Source: Methanospirillum lacunae
GTDB taxonomy: Archaea > Halobacteriota > Methanomicrobia > Methanomicrobiales > Methanospirillaceae
Length of the DNA: 64,000 nt
Assembly: GCF_046195335.1 (NCBI RefSeq)
Contig: NZ_CP176093.1
Direction: 5' to 3' (one strand)
The translations under genes were made by a program, and so were the position numbers. Numbering within the stretch: position 1 is the stretch's first letter; every line of letters begins with the position of its first letter. Below, piece by piece: positions 17,133 to 26,256 of the stretch. The notes beneath the pieces are model-generated. The model saw only the letters and a list, made by a program, of their open reading frames with translations, made no database searches and was not told the DNA's origin.

Positions 17133-18074
17133 ATGAAGAGCAGGCGGACCATGGGTCTTCAAATATTGATTATCACCTCAATCATCTCTCTCATTTTTAT
17201 CCTGCTGGTTTTTTCTCCAGTATATGCAGATGATATTTCCGGCGTTGTCGGCCAGTATGACAACTGGGATTTTGAAAACACTCCCACTGTTGGGATGGGG
17301 ATATTTCCGGTGGTCACCCTGGAACCTAAAGAGGGATCATCACTATCCATTGAACCAGCAGGAGGGATTGCCACACAAAAGAATCAGGTCACCATCTCGC
17401 CGTTTATATCCACAATGAGTGGTAAAGAGACCAACATGATCGTCGGTTACATGAGTGGCGCGCGAGCAGATACTACAGTTACCATAGAAGGGAAGGTATC
17501 AAATGATTCAGATTTCCAAGATCTTGCCACAATCACACCTGACGAAAACGGCATATTTGTCTGGCCGGTCCCGACAGCAAACAAGGACATTATTCTCTTC
17601 AGAGTTACTTCTAAAACTGGAGATAACCAGGCAATCTCTAAAACCATTAAATTCACATCTTCAAACAGCACAGAACCGGTAGTTAAACCAGTTGTAACCC
17701 AGAAGATCACACCGGTGCAGACCATCATTCCGATGATAACCCGCAATCCTTCAATCCCTATTCCAACTATCCTGGAAATCTCTGCCAGCACCTCAATGCC
17801 CAAGGTCGGCGATAAAGTAGTGATATCCGGACGGTTAACAGACATGGATGGAAATGGAATTAGTGGAGCAAGAGTCACCATCGACGAGACCGGATATCAG
17901 GGAGCATCCACTAGTGAACCCTTCGACACAACCACAACAGGATCTGACGGCAGTTTCCAATTTACTCTATATGTGAAATTTGTAAATATGGTAGGACTTG
18001 TCGCAAACTATGCGGGAGATGCCAAACACCAGGGAACGGAGAGTAACACTCTCACCTTCACTTCGTATGCATAG
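17133..18074 (+). CDS. Exported protein with C-terminal Ig-like domain
   Basis: A 313-residue protein not recognised as a named family. A hydrophobic signal segment (LIITSIISLIFILLVFSPVYA) covers about residues 10-32. The central region is beta-rich (about 60-195) and ends in a Pro/Thr-rich linker. The C-terminal 90 residues resemble a bacterial Ig-like or carboxypeptidase-regulatory fold (KVGDKVVISGRLTDMDGNG, then GARVTIDETGY and GSFQFTLYV). Start ATG 17133 or ATG 17151 are both possible; the frame runs back into hmgA, but that part has no signal-peptide logic. It is probably a cell-surface protein related in style to other exported proteins of methanogens. Confidence 0.7.
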   Translation: MKSRRTMGLQILIITSIISLIFILLVFSPVYADDISGVVGQYDNWDFENTPTVGMGIFPVVTLEPKEGSSLSIEPAGGIATQKNQVTISPFISTMSGKETNMIVGYMSGARADTTVTIEGKVSNDSDFQDLATITPDENGIFVWPVPTANKDIILFRVTSKTGDNQAISKTIKFTSSNSTEPVVKPVVTQKITPVQTIIPMITRNPSIPIPTILEISASTSMPKVGDKVVISGRLTDMDGNGISGARVTIDETGYQGASTSEPFDTTTTGSDGSFQFTLYVKFVNMVGLVANYAGDAKHQGTESNTLTFTSYA

Positions 18075-18216
18075 AGAGGCTCATGCATTCACTCACCAAA
18101 CAGTATCTATAAGAAGTGCATTGTGAGTCCTACATTATTCCCTTTATTGCGTATTTTCAGATATGGTAACCCATGAAGTGTCAGTTTTCCTTCCTGTAAT
18201 TGGAGATAAGAAATTC

Positions 18217-20283
18217 ATGCAACAACAGTTTAGATATTTTATCTACGGGATGATCCTTGTTCTTTTCACCCTGAATGGACCGGTAGCGGCTCTGAATCCT
18301 GATGATATGGATCTCTCAGTAAAACCAGGTGACGATCTTTTCACATACGCAAACGGGAACTGGATGGAGCGAAATCCCGTTCCTTCAGACTTGAGTTGGT
18401 ACAGTTCTGTCACTGAAGTTCAACAATCGGTAGATGACCGGGTCAGGTCAATAATTGAGGAGGCGGCAGAGAATCCAGGTAACGATGGATATGAGAAACC
18501 TCTGGTTGGAACATTTTACTCGACTGCAATTGATCAGGAACGTGCCAATCAAATAGGAATGGAACCACTCCGGCCAGAACTGGAGAAGATAGCTAAAGCT
18601 AAAAATCGCGATGATATCAGGAACCTGACTACATACCTGATGGGTTTCGGAATAGCCCCATTCTTTTCATTTTATGCAGATGAAGATCCTGGAAATAGCA
18701 GCATGCTGATTGCCACAATAGAGCAGAGTGGAACGTCCCTGCCTGACCGTGAATACTATTTCAGGAACGACACAGAGAGCGAGAGGGTGAGAGATGAGTT
18801 CAAGGGTCATATCGCACGGATGTTTGTTCTGAATAACGAGTCACCAGAACAGGCTGATATCGATGCTGAAAAAGTGATGAGGATTGAGACAAGACTCGCT
18901 AATGCTTCTGCCCCTTCCCATGGGTATGGAAAACCTGATCGAAGGTATTTCCCTTGTCCGGTTCGACGCCTCAATGAAGTGACTGACGGAATTGACTGGG
19001 ATGGTCTTCTCACTTCTGTTAACAGGACAGATCTCTCCGTCATAGATATGTACCAGCCTCTGTATGTCCGTGAAGTCGGAAATATTCTCAAGGAAGAACC
19101 AATTAATGACATCAAGAAGTTCCTGACATTTAAGGTGCTACAGTTTGCAGCCCCGTACAGCAGCCAGGCATATGAGAAGGAGAACTTTGACTTTAACAGC
19201 AAGGTCCTTTCAGGCCAGGAAGAGATGGAGCCAAGATGGAAGCGGGTTATTGCCACCATGAACTCCCTGATGGGTGGTGTTATCGGCAAACTCTATGTAG
19301 AACAGTATTTTACACCGGAAGAGAAGGAGCATGTCAAAGAGATCGTAGAGAATCTTAAGAGTACCATGAGATTCAGGCTTGCAAACCTGACCTGGATGGA
19401 TCCTGAAACCCGGGAGAATGCAACAGAGAAACTCGATTCAATGGGGATTCAGATTGGGTACCCCGATCAATTCGGAAATTACCGAAATCTTGAGGTTTCA
19501 AATAGTTCATACCTTGAAAACGTCCTCAATATCACCTGTTACTACTACAGAGCAAGTTTGCAGATTGCTGACACACCATCAAACCCCGATACCTGGTACC
19601 TCTCACCACACTCAGTGAACGCTTACTACGATACGACCAGAAACAAGATCGTCCTGCCTGCAGGAGTTCTCCAGCCACCGTTCTATGATCCATCCGTGGA
19701 CGATGCAGAACATTACGGGGCTATCGGCTCCATCATAGGGCATGAATTAACTCACGGGTTTGATTCTCCACTCAGAAAATTTGTGAAAGATGGGAACGAG
19801 ACCTTCCTGTGGAATGAAAATGATACCACCCGATACACGGAGGTAACAGCACCATTAGTTGCACAATTTGATCAGATGGAGACACTTCCAGATCTCTATC
19901 TGAATGGTACCCGGACCCTGCCGGAGAATGCTGCAGATCTCGGAGGAATAGTTATTTCCTGGAATGCCTGGCAAAACACGCGGACAGGAAATGAAACAAT
20001 AGAAATATCTGATGCTAATTCATCCCCGAACCTGAATAATACCAATTCTCCATCCACATTTACTGATGAACAACGGTTTTTCCTCGCGTATGCCCAGGCT
20101 TGGAGAGGCACAATCAGGGATGAGGAACTTAGGAATATGGTGCTCATTGAAGAGCATCCCTGGAATAAGTATCGGGTTAACGCAATTCCATTCAATCTCG
20201 ATGAATTCTATGCAGCATTCCCACAGATAAGCCCGGGAGATAAATTGTATAGGAACGATACCGCCAGAGCAAGAGTCTGGTAA
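18217..20283 (+). CDS. Secreted M13-family (neprilysin/PepO-type) zinc metallopeptidase
   Basis: A 688-residue peptidase with an N-terminal signal segment (YFIYGMILVLFTLNGPVAA). The zinc site is HELTH at about residues 509-513, followed by the third ligand Glu570 in ENAADLGG. The substrate-binding NAYYDTTRNKIVLPAG block and the terminal RVW typical of the family are also present. M13 enzymes cut short peptides on the outer face of the membrane. ATG 18217 is chosen because GGAGAT lies about 10 nt upstream; the frame begins at 18163. With an otherwise typical length it should be active. Several N-x-S/T sequons fit an extracellular place. A possible terminator follows at 20286-20333. Confidence 0.9.
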   Translation: MQQQFRYFIYGMILVLFTLNGPVAALNPDDMDLSVKPGDDLFTYANGNWMERNPVPSDLSWYSSVTEVQQSVDDRVRSIIEEAAENPGNDGYEKPLVGTFYSTAIDQERANQIGMEPLRPELEKIAKAKNRDDIRNLTTYLMGFGIAPFFSFYADEDPGNSSMLIATIEQSGTSLPDREYYFRNDTESERVRDEFKGHIARMFVLNNESPEQADIDAEKVMRIETRLANASAPSHGYGKPDRRYFPCPVRRLNEVTDGIDWDGLLTSVNRTDLSVIDMYQPLYVREVGNILKEEPINDIKKFLTFKVLQFAAPYSSQAYEKENFDFNSKVLSGQEEMEPRWKRVIATMNSLMGGVIGKLYVEQYFTPEEKEHVKEIVENLKSTMRFRLANLTWMDPETRENATEKLDSMGIQIGYPDQFGNYRNLEVSNSSYLENVLNITCYYYRASLQIADTPSNPDTWYLSPHSVNAYYDTTRNKIVLPAGVLQPPFYDPSVDDAEHYGAIGSIIGHELTHGFDSPLRKFVKDGNETFLWNENDTTRYTEVTAPLVAQFDQMETLPDLYLNGTRTLPENAADLGGIVISWNAWQNTRTGNETIEISDANSSPNLNNTNSPSTFTDEQRFFLAYAQAWRGTIRDEELRNMVLIEEHPWNKYRVNAIPFNLDEFYAAFPQISPGDKLYRNDTARARVW

Positions 20284-20285
20284 CC

Positions 20286-20333
20286 TTTTTTAAGAAGAGC
20301 CGGGGGGAATTATCCCTTTGGAAACCACCCCGG
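20286..20333. terminator. T-run and GC-rich hairpin between convergent genes
   Basis: A T-run (20286-20291) follows the M13 stop. A hairpin with arms CCGGGGGG (20300-20307) and CCACCCCGG (20325-20333) comes next. It could end transcription from both sides: the M13 gene on the plus strand and the XRE gene on the minus strand. The hairpin has one bulged base. Confidence 0.45.
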
Positions 20334-20370
20334 ATTTACCATCCACTAGACATTTAATTTTAACAAATTT

Positions 20371-20580
20371 TTACAGGGGATTCTCTTCATCATCGAAGAG
20401 AAAGAGTTCATCAATTGAAGTATCGAGTACTTGAGAGATTTGATGGGCTAGTCTGAGTGAAGGATTATACTTACCCTTCTCTAAGAAGACTATGGTTTCT
20501 CTCCGGACTCCGACCCGGGCAGCAAGATCTGCCTGTGTATATCCAAACCGGGCACGGAATTCTTTCATCTGGGTATACAT
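20371..20580 (-). CDS. Small XRE-family transcription regulator
   Basis: A 69-residue protein that is almost entirely a cro/C1-type helix-turn-helix, with FGYTQADLAARVGVRRETIV and FLEKGKYNPSLRLA, then an acidic tail. The sequence belongs to the small YozG-like group that is usually paired with a membrane protein. It lies 9 nt downstream of the DUF2178-type gene on the same strand, so the pair is one transcript. Autoregulation is likely by analogy but is not shown. Confidence 0.85.
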   Translation of the reverse strand: MYTQMKEFRARFGYTQADLAARVGVRRETIVFLEKGKYNPSLRLAHQISQVLDTSIDELFLFDDEENPL

Positions 20581-20589
20581 GTATTCTCC

Positions 20590-21195
20590 TTAGTAGACAT
20601 CGCCCTTCATGTTGAAGTACCACTGGAAGATCATGGCACTTACCGGCATCAGAATGATAAGGAGGAGGCAGATTGATGCTCCATCAATTTTTATGACCTT
20701 TACCCCGGAAAGCCATCCGATACAGACTATAATCAGGTATGTCAGGTACCATGAGTAAGAGATACCATAGGTTCCTATCCGTAGACTTCGTTCATCCTGT
20801 ATTCCAATATCTCCAGTTCTCTCCTTCATCCTGGCGCCAAGCATGATAACTATCATTCCTGCAGCAATCAGTCCGGTTATCATTATTGGAGTGGGCATCC
20901 CATTAACGGGAAGACTTTTTATAAAAACTGTTATGAGCCCTGAAACAACCAGAAGCAGACCGACTCCAATGACTCCATACTGAATCATCCTGTTCTTTGC
21001 GGTTTTGAGAGCGTAAATAACTAGAGTGAATGCAGCGATAAGACCGAGCCAGAGGAGAATATCACCAGATTGATCTCCATCCGTTAGAGATACAAAAGAA
21101 TAGGTGATGATCACTGCCGATACAAGAAGTCCGACTGAGGCAATGATTCGACGATGGGTAAATGTAGATCGGGAGGTGTTAGAAATTTCTCGCAT
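20590..21195 (-). CDS. DUF2178-like six-helix membrane protein
   Basis: A 201-residue integral membrane protein with about six hydrophobic segments: near 18-38, 46-62, 71-92, 101-120, 149-166 and 172-192. Between helices 4 and 5 it has the cytoplasmic block QDERSLRIGTYGISYSW, which is the DUF2178 family signature (DER...). These proteins are commonly encoded with a small XRE regulator, as here. The function is unknown. A TATA-like sequence at 21219-21230 lies 29 nt before the ATG, so the mRNA is probably leaderless. Confidence 0.75.
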   Translation of the reverse strand: MREISNTSRSTFTHRRIIASVGLLVSAVIITYSFVSLTDGDQSGDILLWLGLIAAFTLVIYALKTAKNRMIQYGVIGVGLLLVVSGLITVFIKSLPVNGMPTPIMITGLIAAGMIVIMLGARMKERTGDIGIQDERSLRIGTYGISYSWYLTYLIIVCIGWLSGVKVIKIDGASICLLLIILMPVSAMIFQWYFNMKGDVY

Positions 21196-21218
21196 AATGT
21201 GTGTTTGATATCACATAA

Positions 21219-21230
21219 GTTATATTTTTC
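21219..21230 (-). promoter_or_regulatory. TATA-like box of the DUF2178/XRE operon
   Basis: The minus strand reads GAAAAATATAAC, centred 29 nt before ATG 21195. TGTG and CACA half-sites flank a GATATC core between it and the start codon, a possible site for the XRE protein. Confidence 0.4.
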
Positions 21231-21313
21231 TCACACGTTTCATCAGGTCACCGGACCTATAATCATGAAAAATTGGTAAATAAATCCACAACGGAAAAAA
21301 TATTCCAGGATTA

Positions 21314-22246
21314 TCAGAGAACTTTCCACCGAATGAGAACAAATAATCCGATTGCAGATAAGCTAAGGGCTGCTCCCATGACAAAAAGAAATGCATGCGG
21401 TGCTTCCTGAAGAGGCAGGGGAACATTCATACCATAGATACTGGCTATCATTGTCGGCAACGCAATGAGAATTGTCATACTGGTGAGGAGTTTCATCACC
21501 ACATTGACATTATTGTTGATGATCGAGGCAAAGGTCCCAGTCATACCGGTGATGATGGATGTATAAATATTGGCCATCTCAAGTGCCTGTTTGTTCTCGA
21601 TTACCATCTCCTCATAGAGATCATGCTCCTCATCAGTCATGTCAAGTACGCTCTGATAAGAAAATTTCTCCACCATAAGGGAGTTGGACCGGAGCGATGT
21701 TGTGAAATACACCAGACTTTTCTGCAGATTAAATAATCCGAGAAGCTGGTCATTAGTGGTTGAACGGTGGAGATTACGCTCAATGACACCTGTCATCCTG
21801 TTGATCTCCTTGAGATACCGCAGGAACCTAAGTGCAGTACGGTAACAGAGCTGCAGAACAAACCGGGTTCGTTGCTTTGTGTCATGATTTCTCACCCACC
21901 CTGACAAAAACTCCTCCATGACATCAACTTCAGTGAGTGTGACAGTGATGATGAGATCCTGGGTAAGAATAATGCCAATTGGCAAAGTAATGTATGGAAT
22001 TGCCGCTTCTTCGGGTTCTCGTCGTGCAGACCTGATAAGGATTAGGGTATTTCCCTCATCTACCTCAAACCTGGCACGTTCATCAACATCAAGCGGGTCA
22101 GTAAGGAAGTCAATTGGCATCCCAAACTGGCCAACAAGGTATGCTATCTCTTTTTCGGTCGGGTTGACAACTTTAACCCAGCATCCCGGCCTGAAGTCCT
22201 CTATCTCGGTGAGGCCATCGCTTGTGGTGATGTACTGGGTGATCAT
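21314..22246 (-). CDS. corA: CorA-family divalent cation transporter
   Basis: A 310-residue protein with a long N-terminal cytosolic domain and two transmembrane helices near the C-terminus. The signature YGMN follows the first of these (TMIASIYGMNVPLPLQ), as in CorA Mg2+ channels. The upstream helix has PTMIASIYG and the final helix ends in a basic IRWKVL. Helical stalk residues such as NIYTSIITGMTGTFASIINN match the pore-lining helix. CorA pentamers conduct Mg2+ or Co2+ down the potential. The gene is divergent from the pilin cluster across 194 bp. Confidence 0.92.
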   Translation of the reverse strand: MITQYITTSDGLTEIEDFRPGCWVKVVNPTEKEIAYLVGQFGMPIDFLTDPLDVDERARFEVDEGNTLILIRSARREPEEAAIPYITLPIGIILTQDLIITVTLTEVDVMEEFLSGWVRNHDTKQRTRFVLQLCYRTALRFLRYLKEINRMTGVIERNLHRSTTNDQLLGLFNLQKSLVYFTTSLRSNSLMVEKFSYQSVLDMTDEEHDLYEEMVIENKQALEMANIYTSIITGMTGTFASIINNNVNVVMKLLTSMTILIALPTMIASIYGMNVPLPLQEAPHAFLFVMGAALSLSAIGLFVLIRWKVL

Positions 22247-22402
22247 AAAAATACCTGTACTGAGATCTCCGGGATGGGGTTAATAGTCATCTCATGGGTC
22301 TCACCCGCAAATCTAACTTGAAATCCGAATACGATTTTAAATCTTCAGATACCAGATCCAAATCCGCATTATCTTAACGAAAATCCGGGAAAATTTCGCA
22401 AT

Positions 22403-22416
22403 AGGTTCATGAACCT
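22403..22416. promoter_or_regulatory. Perfect 14-bp palindrome before the pilin cluster
   Basis: AGGTTCATGAACCT is its own reverse complement and ends 24 nt before ATG 22441. In the same gap the heptamer AAATCCG occurs three times (near 22321, 22360 and 22382). The palindrome is in the position of a transcription start or operator for the first pilin gene. No regulator can be assigned. Confidence 0.4.
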
Positions 22417-22440
22417 TGAAGATAAACAGTAACACATTCG

Positions 22441-24126
22441 ATGGTGGGATGTACGAAGGAGCGTGGGCTGTCCGAGGTTATCGGATTCCTAATGATAGTC
22501 TCCCTGCTGACGATCCTGTTTTCAATGTACCTACTCTATGTTGTTCCCATTCAGGGTCGGGATGCCGAGATATCCCACATGAAATATATTACGCAGGAGT
22601 TTATAGGGCTGAAAGCAGACATCGACGGTTTAATCATTAATAATAAAATTAATTTGCCGATAGCCAGATCATTCGAACTCGGGACACTTTCATCGGTTGG
22701 ATCAGGTGCATTAAGCATCCTCCCGGTCAGTTCATTTATCGAAGCTTCAGGTACCCTGATGGTAAATGAGCAGAATGACTTTCTGAATGTCATGATAAAC
22801 GGCAGTATGGTAAACCTGTCTGGATTACCCCCGATTGTATCCCCGCCAATATCAAATCCAGTACTTGAATTACATTGCAATTCACCAAGTAATTGCCCTT
22901 CAACTCCAATAAATTTTACAATTTCAGATAGATATTATAACATCACCACACAGGAACGATTCTCAATAAATAACACAACAGTTAATATTGCAATTACCTA
23001 TCCAAATAACACACCATATTTTACAGGGAATGCATCCTTAGCAATTCCCGGATATCAACCTACATATGATCTCGTCCTTCAGACCTTCTCTAACATTGCA
23101 TCAAGACCATTGATAGCACAAAAAACCCTCATTGAAAATCTTACATTTCCGTGTAATCTTACCTATAATCTATTAAAAGATAATGCATTATTCCCAAACA
23201 ATTCAACTGATTACTATCTGATAAACCCTACCGAAGCCACACCTAGTGACTTGTACGCTCCCCATACTATAACAACGAAAGTAACTGAATATCCTCCACG
23301 AATTGGTTCACTTCAGTATGAATCAAACAACCGTTATTGGGTAAACCAGAATCTTCTGTACGAGATGGGGGGGTTATTTTTAAATCAGCCTACAGATGGG
23401 GGCTCTTCAGTAATGCTCATTCCATCTATTGCATTAACACCTTTTCAGAATATTAGTCAGAATCCAGACCCTGAATACCATTTGAAAGTCAGTATCAATA
23501 ATATCAGGATCATAGACACAGAAGATGTTAGTGGGTCGGTAAGCGCTCAGATTTTTTCGAAAGTTGATAAAATCAATCAAAATATTATTAAAGGAACAGA
23601 TACTCCATCTAATCTTGGAACCTCTTCAGGTTCATCGGCTTTATGGAAGATGCGTGAAGGTGATGAACCTAATGCACGAGCAGTATGGCTCCAGTTTTTA
23701 TCAGATGATGACCGGATAAATAGTTCAGATTATTTTGATTCAACAAAAACTGCTGATTCTAATCAGATGAATACCACCGCACAATTGTGGAAGAGAGCAT
23801 TTGATCAGATCAAAACAATCACCAATAAAACTCTTTCAAGCAGTATGGATAACAATCAAAATAAGGACTTCACTGGGTGGATGTATATTTTTAGAATGGC
23901 AAAAAGTTCAACCAGTGCACTACCTTATTCTGCAAATATTGTAATTGGAGAAAACGCAAAAAATCGTTTATCAGGAGATTGTCCTGCAGTTATAAACGAT
24001 CCAACCCAAGCCTCTATCTGTGAGAATTCATTACGAAATTATTTAGATAATCCAGGAGGTTCTGAATTCATTCTTGATTATATGGATTCAGAGGTCTCTA
24101 TTGTCATGCAGAGTGGGGCACTCTGA
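22441..24126 (+). CDS. Large pilin-like surface protein (class III signal peptide)
   Basis: A 561-residue protein with an archaeal type IV pilin N-terminus. A short basic leader ends in KERG, followed directly by LSEVIGFLMIVSLLTILFSM, the hydrophobic stalk helix. Cleavage by the prepilin peptidase would fall at ERG/LSEV. The long remainder is a polar, beta-rich, Asn/Thr-rich ectodomain with many N-x-S/T sequons. It contains one close cysteine pair (LHCNSPSNCPS) and a late cysteine pair. At more than 500 residues it is far longer than ordinary pilins, so it may be a minor, tip or adhesive subunit. The coding DNA is more A+T-rich than flanking genes. Its stop overlaps the next pilin gene start (TGATG). 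Confidence 0.75.
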   Translation: MVGCTKERGLSEVIGFLMIVSLLTILFSMYLLYVVPIQGRDAEISHMKYITQEFIGLKADIDGLIINNKINLPIARSFELGTLSSVGSGALSILPVSSFIEASGTLMVNEQNDFLNVMINGSMVNLSGLPPIVSPPISNPVLELHCNSPSNCPSTPINFTISDRYYNITTQERFSINNTTVNIAITYPNNTPYFTGNASLAIPGYQPTYDLVLQTFSNIASRPLIAQKTLIENLTFPCNLTYNLLKDNALFPNNSTDYYLINPTEATPSDLYAPHTITTKVTEYPPRIGSLQYESNNRYWVNQNLLYEMGGLFLNQPTDGGSSVMLIPSIALTPFQNISQNPDPEYHLKVSINNIRIIDTEDVSGSVSAQIFSKVDKINQNIIKGTDTPSNLGTSSGSSALWKMREGDEPNARAVWLQFLSDDDRINSSDYFDSTKTADSNQMNTTAQLWKRAFDQIKTITNKTLSSSMDNNQNKDFTGWMYIFRMAKSSTSALPYSANIVIGENAKNRLSGDCPAVINDPTQASICENSLRNYLDNPGGSEFILDYMDSEVSIVMQSGAL

Positions 24127-24779
24127 TGAAGAATGAGAGAGGCTCTGCAGAAATTATAGGAGTAATCCTATTAATCGGTATTATTATCAGTGTATTTGGA
24201 ATATTTGGTGCATTATACATCCCATCACTAAAACCAGACACAAATCCTCATGTAAAATTAAATATTGCATGTGGTAAAAACGACATATCCGATGCTGATA
24301 TTACAGATTATCCCTGTATACGTGGCTCTTTCGGATGTAAGATATTTGATAATCATACCTGCGAACAGGATTGCAGATACCGGGATTATTCAGATAATCC
24401 ACAATACAATTCAGAAAAACACAACTTAGAAATCCTTCGTTGCCTAGAAAATTGTGAACAATTAACCTGTTCTGATCTCTCAAATTGTAAATTGCTTTAT
24501 ATATGCCATAACGGTGGTGATTCATTGAAGATATCAGATCTCAAAGTTGTGATCAATGGTTTTTCACTTACAAATTCTATTTCAACCTCCTGGAGGTTAA
24601 AGCAGGGGGATTCAATTTTTTCATATCCTGATTTAAGTGATAAAACATTTAATAATGGAGATTTATTACTTATTCCAAATCCTGATAGTTCAAATCAAGT
24701 TAATAGTATACATCTAATCTATAACCTTGCTTCTGGTAGAACTGTTACCTTGATTATGAACCAATACGGTAATAATTAG
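24126..24779 (+). CDS. Cysteine-rich pilin-like protein
   Basis: A 217-residue protein with the class III signal peptide MKNERG followed by SAEIIGVILLIGIIISVFG. The ectodomain has ten cysteines, in clusters such as CIRGSFGC, CEQDC and CLENCEQLTC, suggesting disulfides. Towards the C-terminus it has the pilin core motif CHNGGDSLKISDLKV, which recurs as HEGGDTIDPKTLKYY and HGGGETLDRNITNF in the next two pilins. It overlaps the preceding gene by one base and is surely co-translated. The role is structural subunit or adhesin of a pilus; which one cannot be told. Confidence 0.75.
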   Translation: MKNERGSAEIIGVILLIGIIISVFGIFGALYIPSLKPDTNPHVKLNIACGKNDISDADITDYPCIRGSFGCKIFDNHTCEQDCRYRDYSDNPQYNSEKHNLEILRCLENCEQLTCSDLSNCKLLYICHNGGDSLKISDLKVVINGFSLTNSISTSWRLKQGDSIFSYPDLSDKTFNNGDLLLIPNPDSSNQVNSIHLIYNLASGRTVTLIMNQYGNN

Positions 24780-24981
24780 TAACATAATTAAGATTACTTG
24801 ATTATTTCATGTAAAATAATTGATTCATACAACTTCCTATAATAGCCGATCTACAAAAAGGATTAATTAGAGAGGGCTAGACTTCAGGTTTATTTCCCCG
24901 TTATTATAATTCCCTCGGTTTTCCTGCAAAGTTATAAGTTCTGAAAAAACTACCTGACAGATCGTCCAAGGGGGTTTGAGT

Positions 24982-25803
24982 ATGAGGAAAGACTATGCCG
25001 TATCAGAAGTTATCGGGGCAGTCATCTTGATCGGCCTGGTTATGGGGGGAATCGCAATAATTGGAGTTATATTATTATCAACTCCTCCACCGGAGAAGAC
25101 CCCTAAGGCATCAATAAGTTCGTACTGTGTCAGATGTGATCTTCAAGGCACATATGAAATTATCATGTACCATGGCGGGGGTGAGACGTTGGATCGTAAT
25201 ATTACCAATTTTTTTTTACACACAGATGATGGGAAGCAGGAGCAAATTACCCCTTGGTGGGTATATGACAGCACTCCTGAGGATTGTATGTTCTCTGATA
25301 TTGGGGACAGTAGTTTATCAGGAAGGGAGACATGGACAACATCTGATTACTGGAAGAGTGGTCAGACACTTCGATTCAGATTTATAAGTGATAAACAACC
25401 TGCAGGGATAGATGTCAGGTACATTCCTTATAAATCTCCAATGATGTCTGCAAACTTTAAAAATGAGATCAGAGACAGTACCTGTGTCAAAGATAAAAAC
25501 CCTGATGAATGCACTGATCCAACCGCGGAACTCACACCTAAATTAAAAAGTGTATCCTGCCCTGCCGGATGCAATGGAGATTGTCAGGCTATATTTACAT
25601 ATAATCTGACTTCAGGGAGTTATTCAATCCCGGTACATCAAAGTGGAAAGCCATGGAATTATTTTCAGGGTTCAGAAACTGCAGGGACCCTTGAGGATTT
25701 CTCCTCCTCTACATCGGAGATCGACACGGTAAAAGTAAACTTCTCAAAATCCGTGGTCTGGTGGCTCGGGAGATCCAAGAGTGAAAAAGCTACATGCGGG
25801 TAG
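24982..25803 (+). CDS. Pilin-like protein with C-terminal IPVH-type module
   Basis: A 273-residue protein with a type IV pilin N-terminus (MRKDYAVSEVIGAVILIG). ATG 24982 is preceded by a purine-rich GGGGG run; an in-frame TTG two codons earlier is less likely. After the stalk comes a C-x2-C pair (SYCVRCDL) and the core motif HGGGETLDRN. The last about 85 residues form a separate module with paired cysteines and the motif IPVHQSGKPWNYFQGS. The same module occurs at the C-terminus of the DUF4114 protein two genes downstream. A TATA-like GTTATAAG near 24931 could drive the gene. Its 3' end lies 4 nt before the next pilin start. Confidence 0.75.
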   Translation: MRKDYAVSEVIGAVILIGLVMGGIAIIGVILLSTPPPEKTPKASISSYCVRCDLQGTYEIIMYHGGGETLDRNITNFFLHTDDGKQEQITPWWVYDSTPEDCMFSDIGDSSLSGRETWTTSDYWKSGQTLRFRFISDKQPAGIDVRYIPYKSPMMSANFKNEIRDSTCVKDKNPDECTDPTAELTPKLKSVSCPAGCNGDCQAIFTYNLTSGSYSIPVHQSGKPWNYFQGSETAGTLEDFSSSTSEIDTVKVNFSKSVVWWLGRSKSEKATCG

Positions 25804-25807
25804 ATCT

Positions 25808-26239
25808 ATGAAAAGTGAGAGAGCAATATCAGAAGTTATCGGAGCAATATTACTTGTTGCTATCGTAATTGCAGGCATAGGAATCGTCGGTGTATTTATG
25901 ACGTCAACACCCCCACCAAAGGCAAATCAAAAGGCAATTTTAAGTTCCTCATGTATTGATTGCACCGGAGATTCATTTGTCATAGTTGTTAAGCATGAGG
26001 GAGGTGATACCATCGATCCTAAAACGCTCAAATATTATTTGAGGACTGAATATGCAAATGGTACTCCTTTTGAACGAATTCAGGTGTATGGCACTAAATT
26101 TTATCAAGGAGATGAATTTGCAGTATTTACCAGGGACGACATATGCAGTCTTCCAAGTTCGAGTATTTCTTATAATAACGCTACGAGTATGAAAAATGGA
26201 GATGTTGTCCTAATTTATTACAAGATGAAGAAAAGTTGA
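25808..26239 (+). CDS. Type IV pilin-like protein, short form
   Basis: A 143-residue protein starting MKSERAISEVIGAILLVAIV, a class III signal peptide and stalk helix very like the preceding gene. It shares the C-x2-C pair (SSCIDCTG), the TPPP turn after the helix, and the core HEGGDTIDPKTLKYYL. It ends directly after the pilin core without the IPVH module, so it looks like a basic pilus building block. The frame is open upstream to 25781 but that part precedes the signal peptide and overlaps the previous gene. Confidence 0.78.
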   Translation: MKSERAISEVIGAILLVAIVIAGIGIVGVFMTSTPPPKANQKAILSSSCIDCTGDSFVIVVKHEGGDTIDPKTLKYYLRTEYANGTPFERIQVYGTKFYQGDEFAVFTRDDICSLPSSSISYNNATSMKNGDVVLIYYKMKKS

Positions 26240-26256
26240 CCAAATAGGTGATATAA

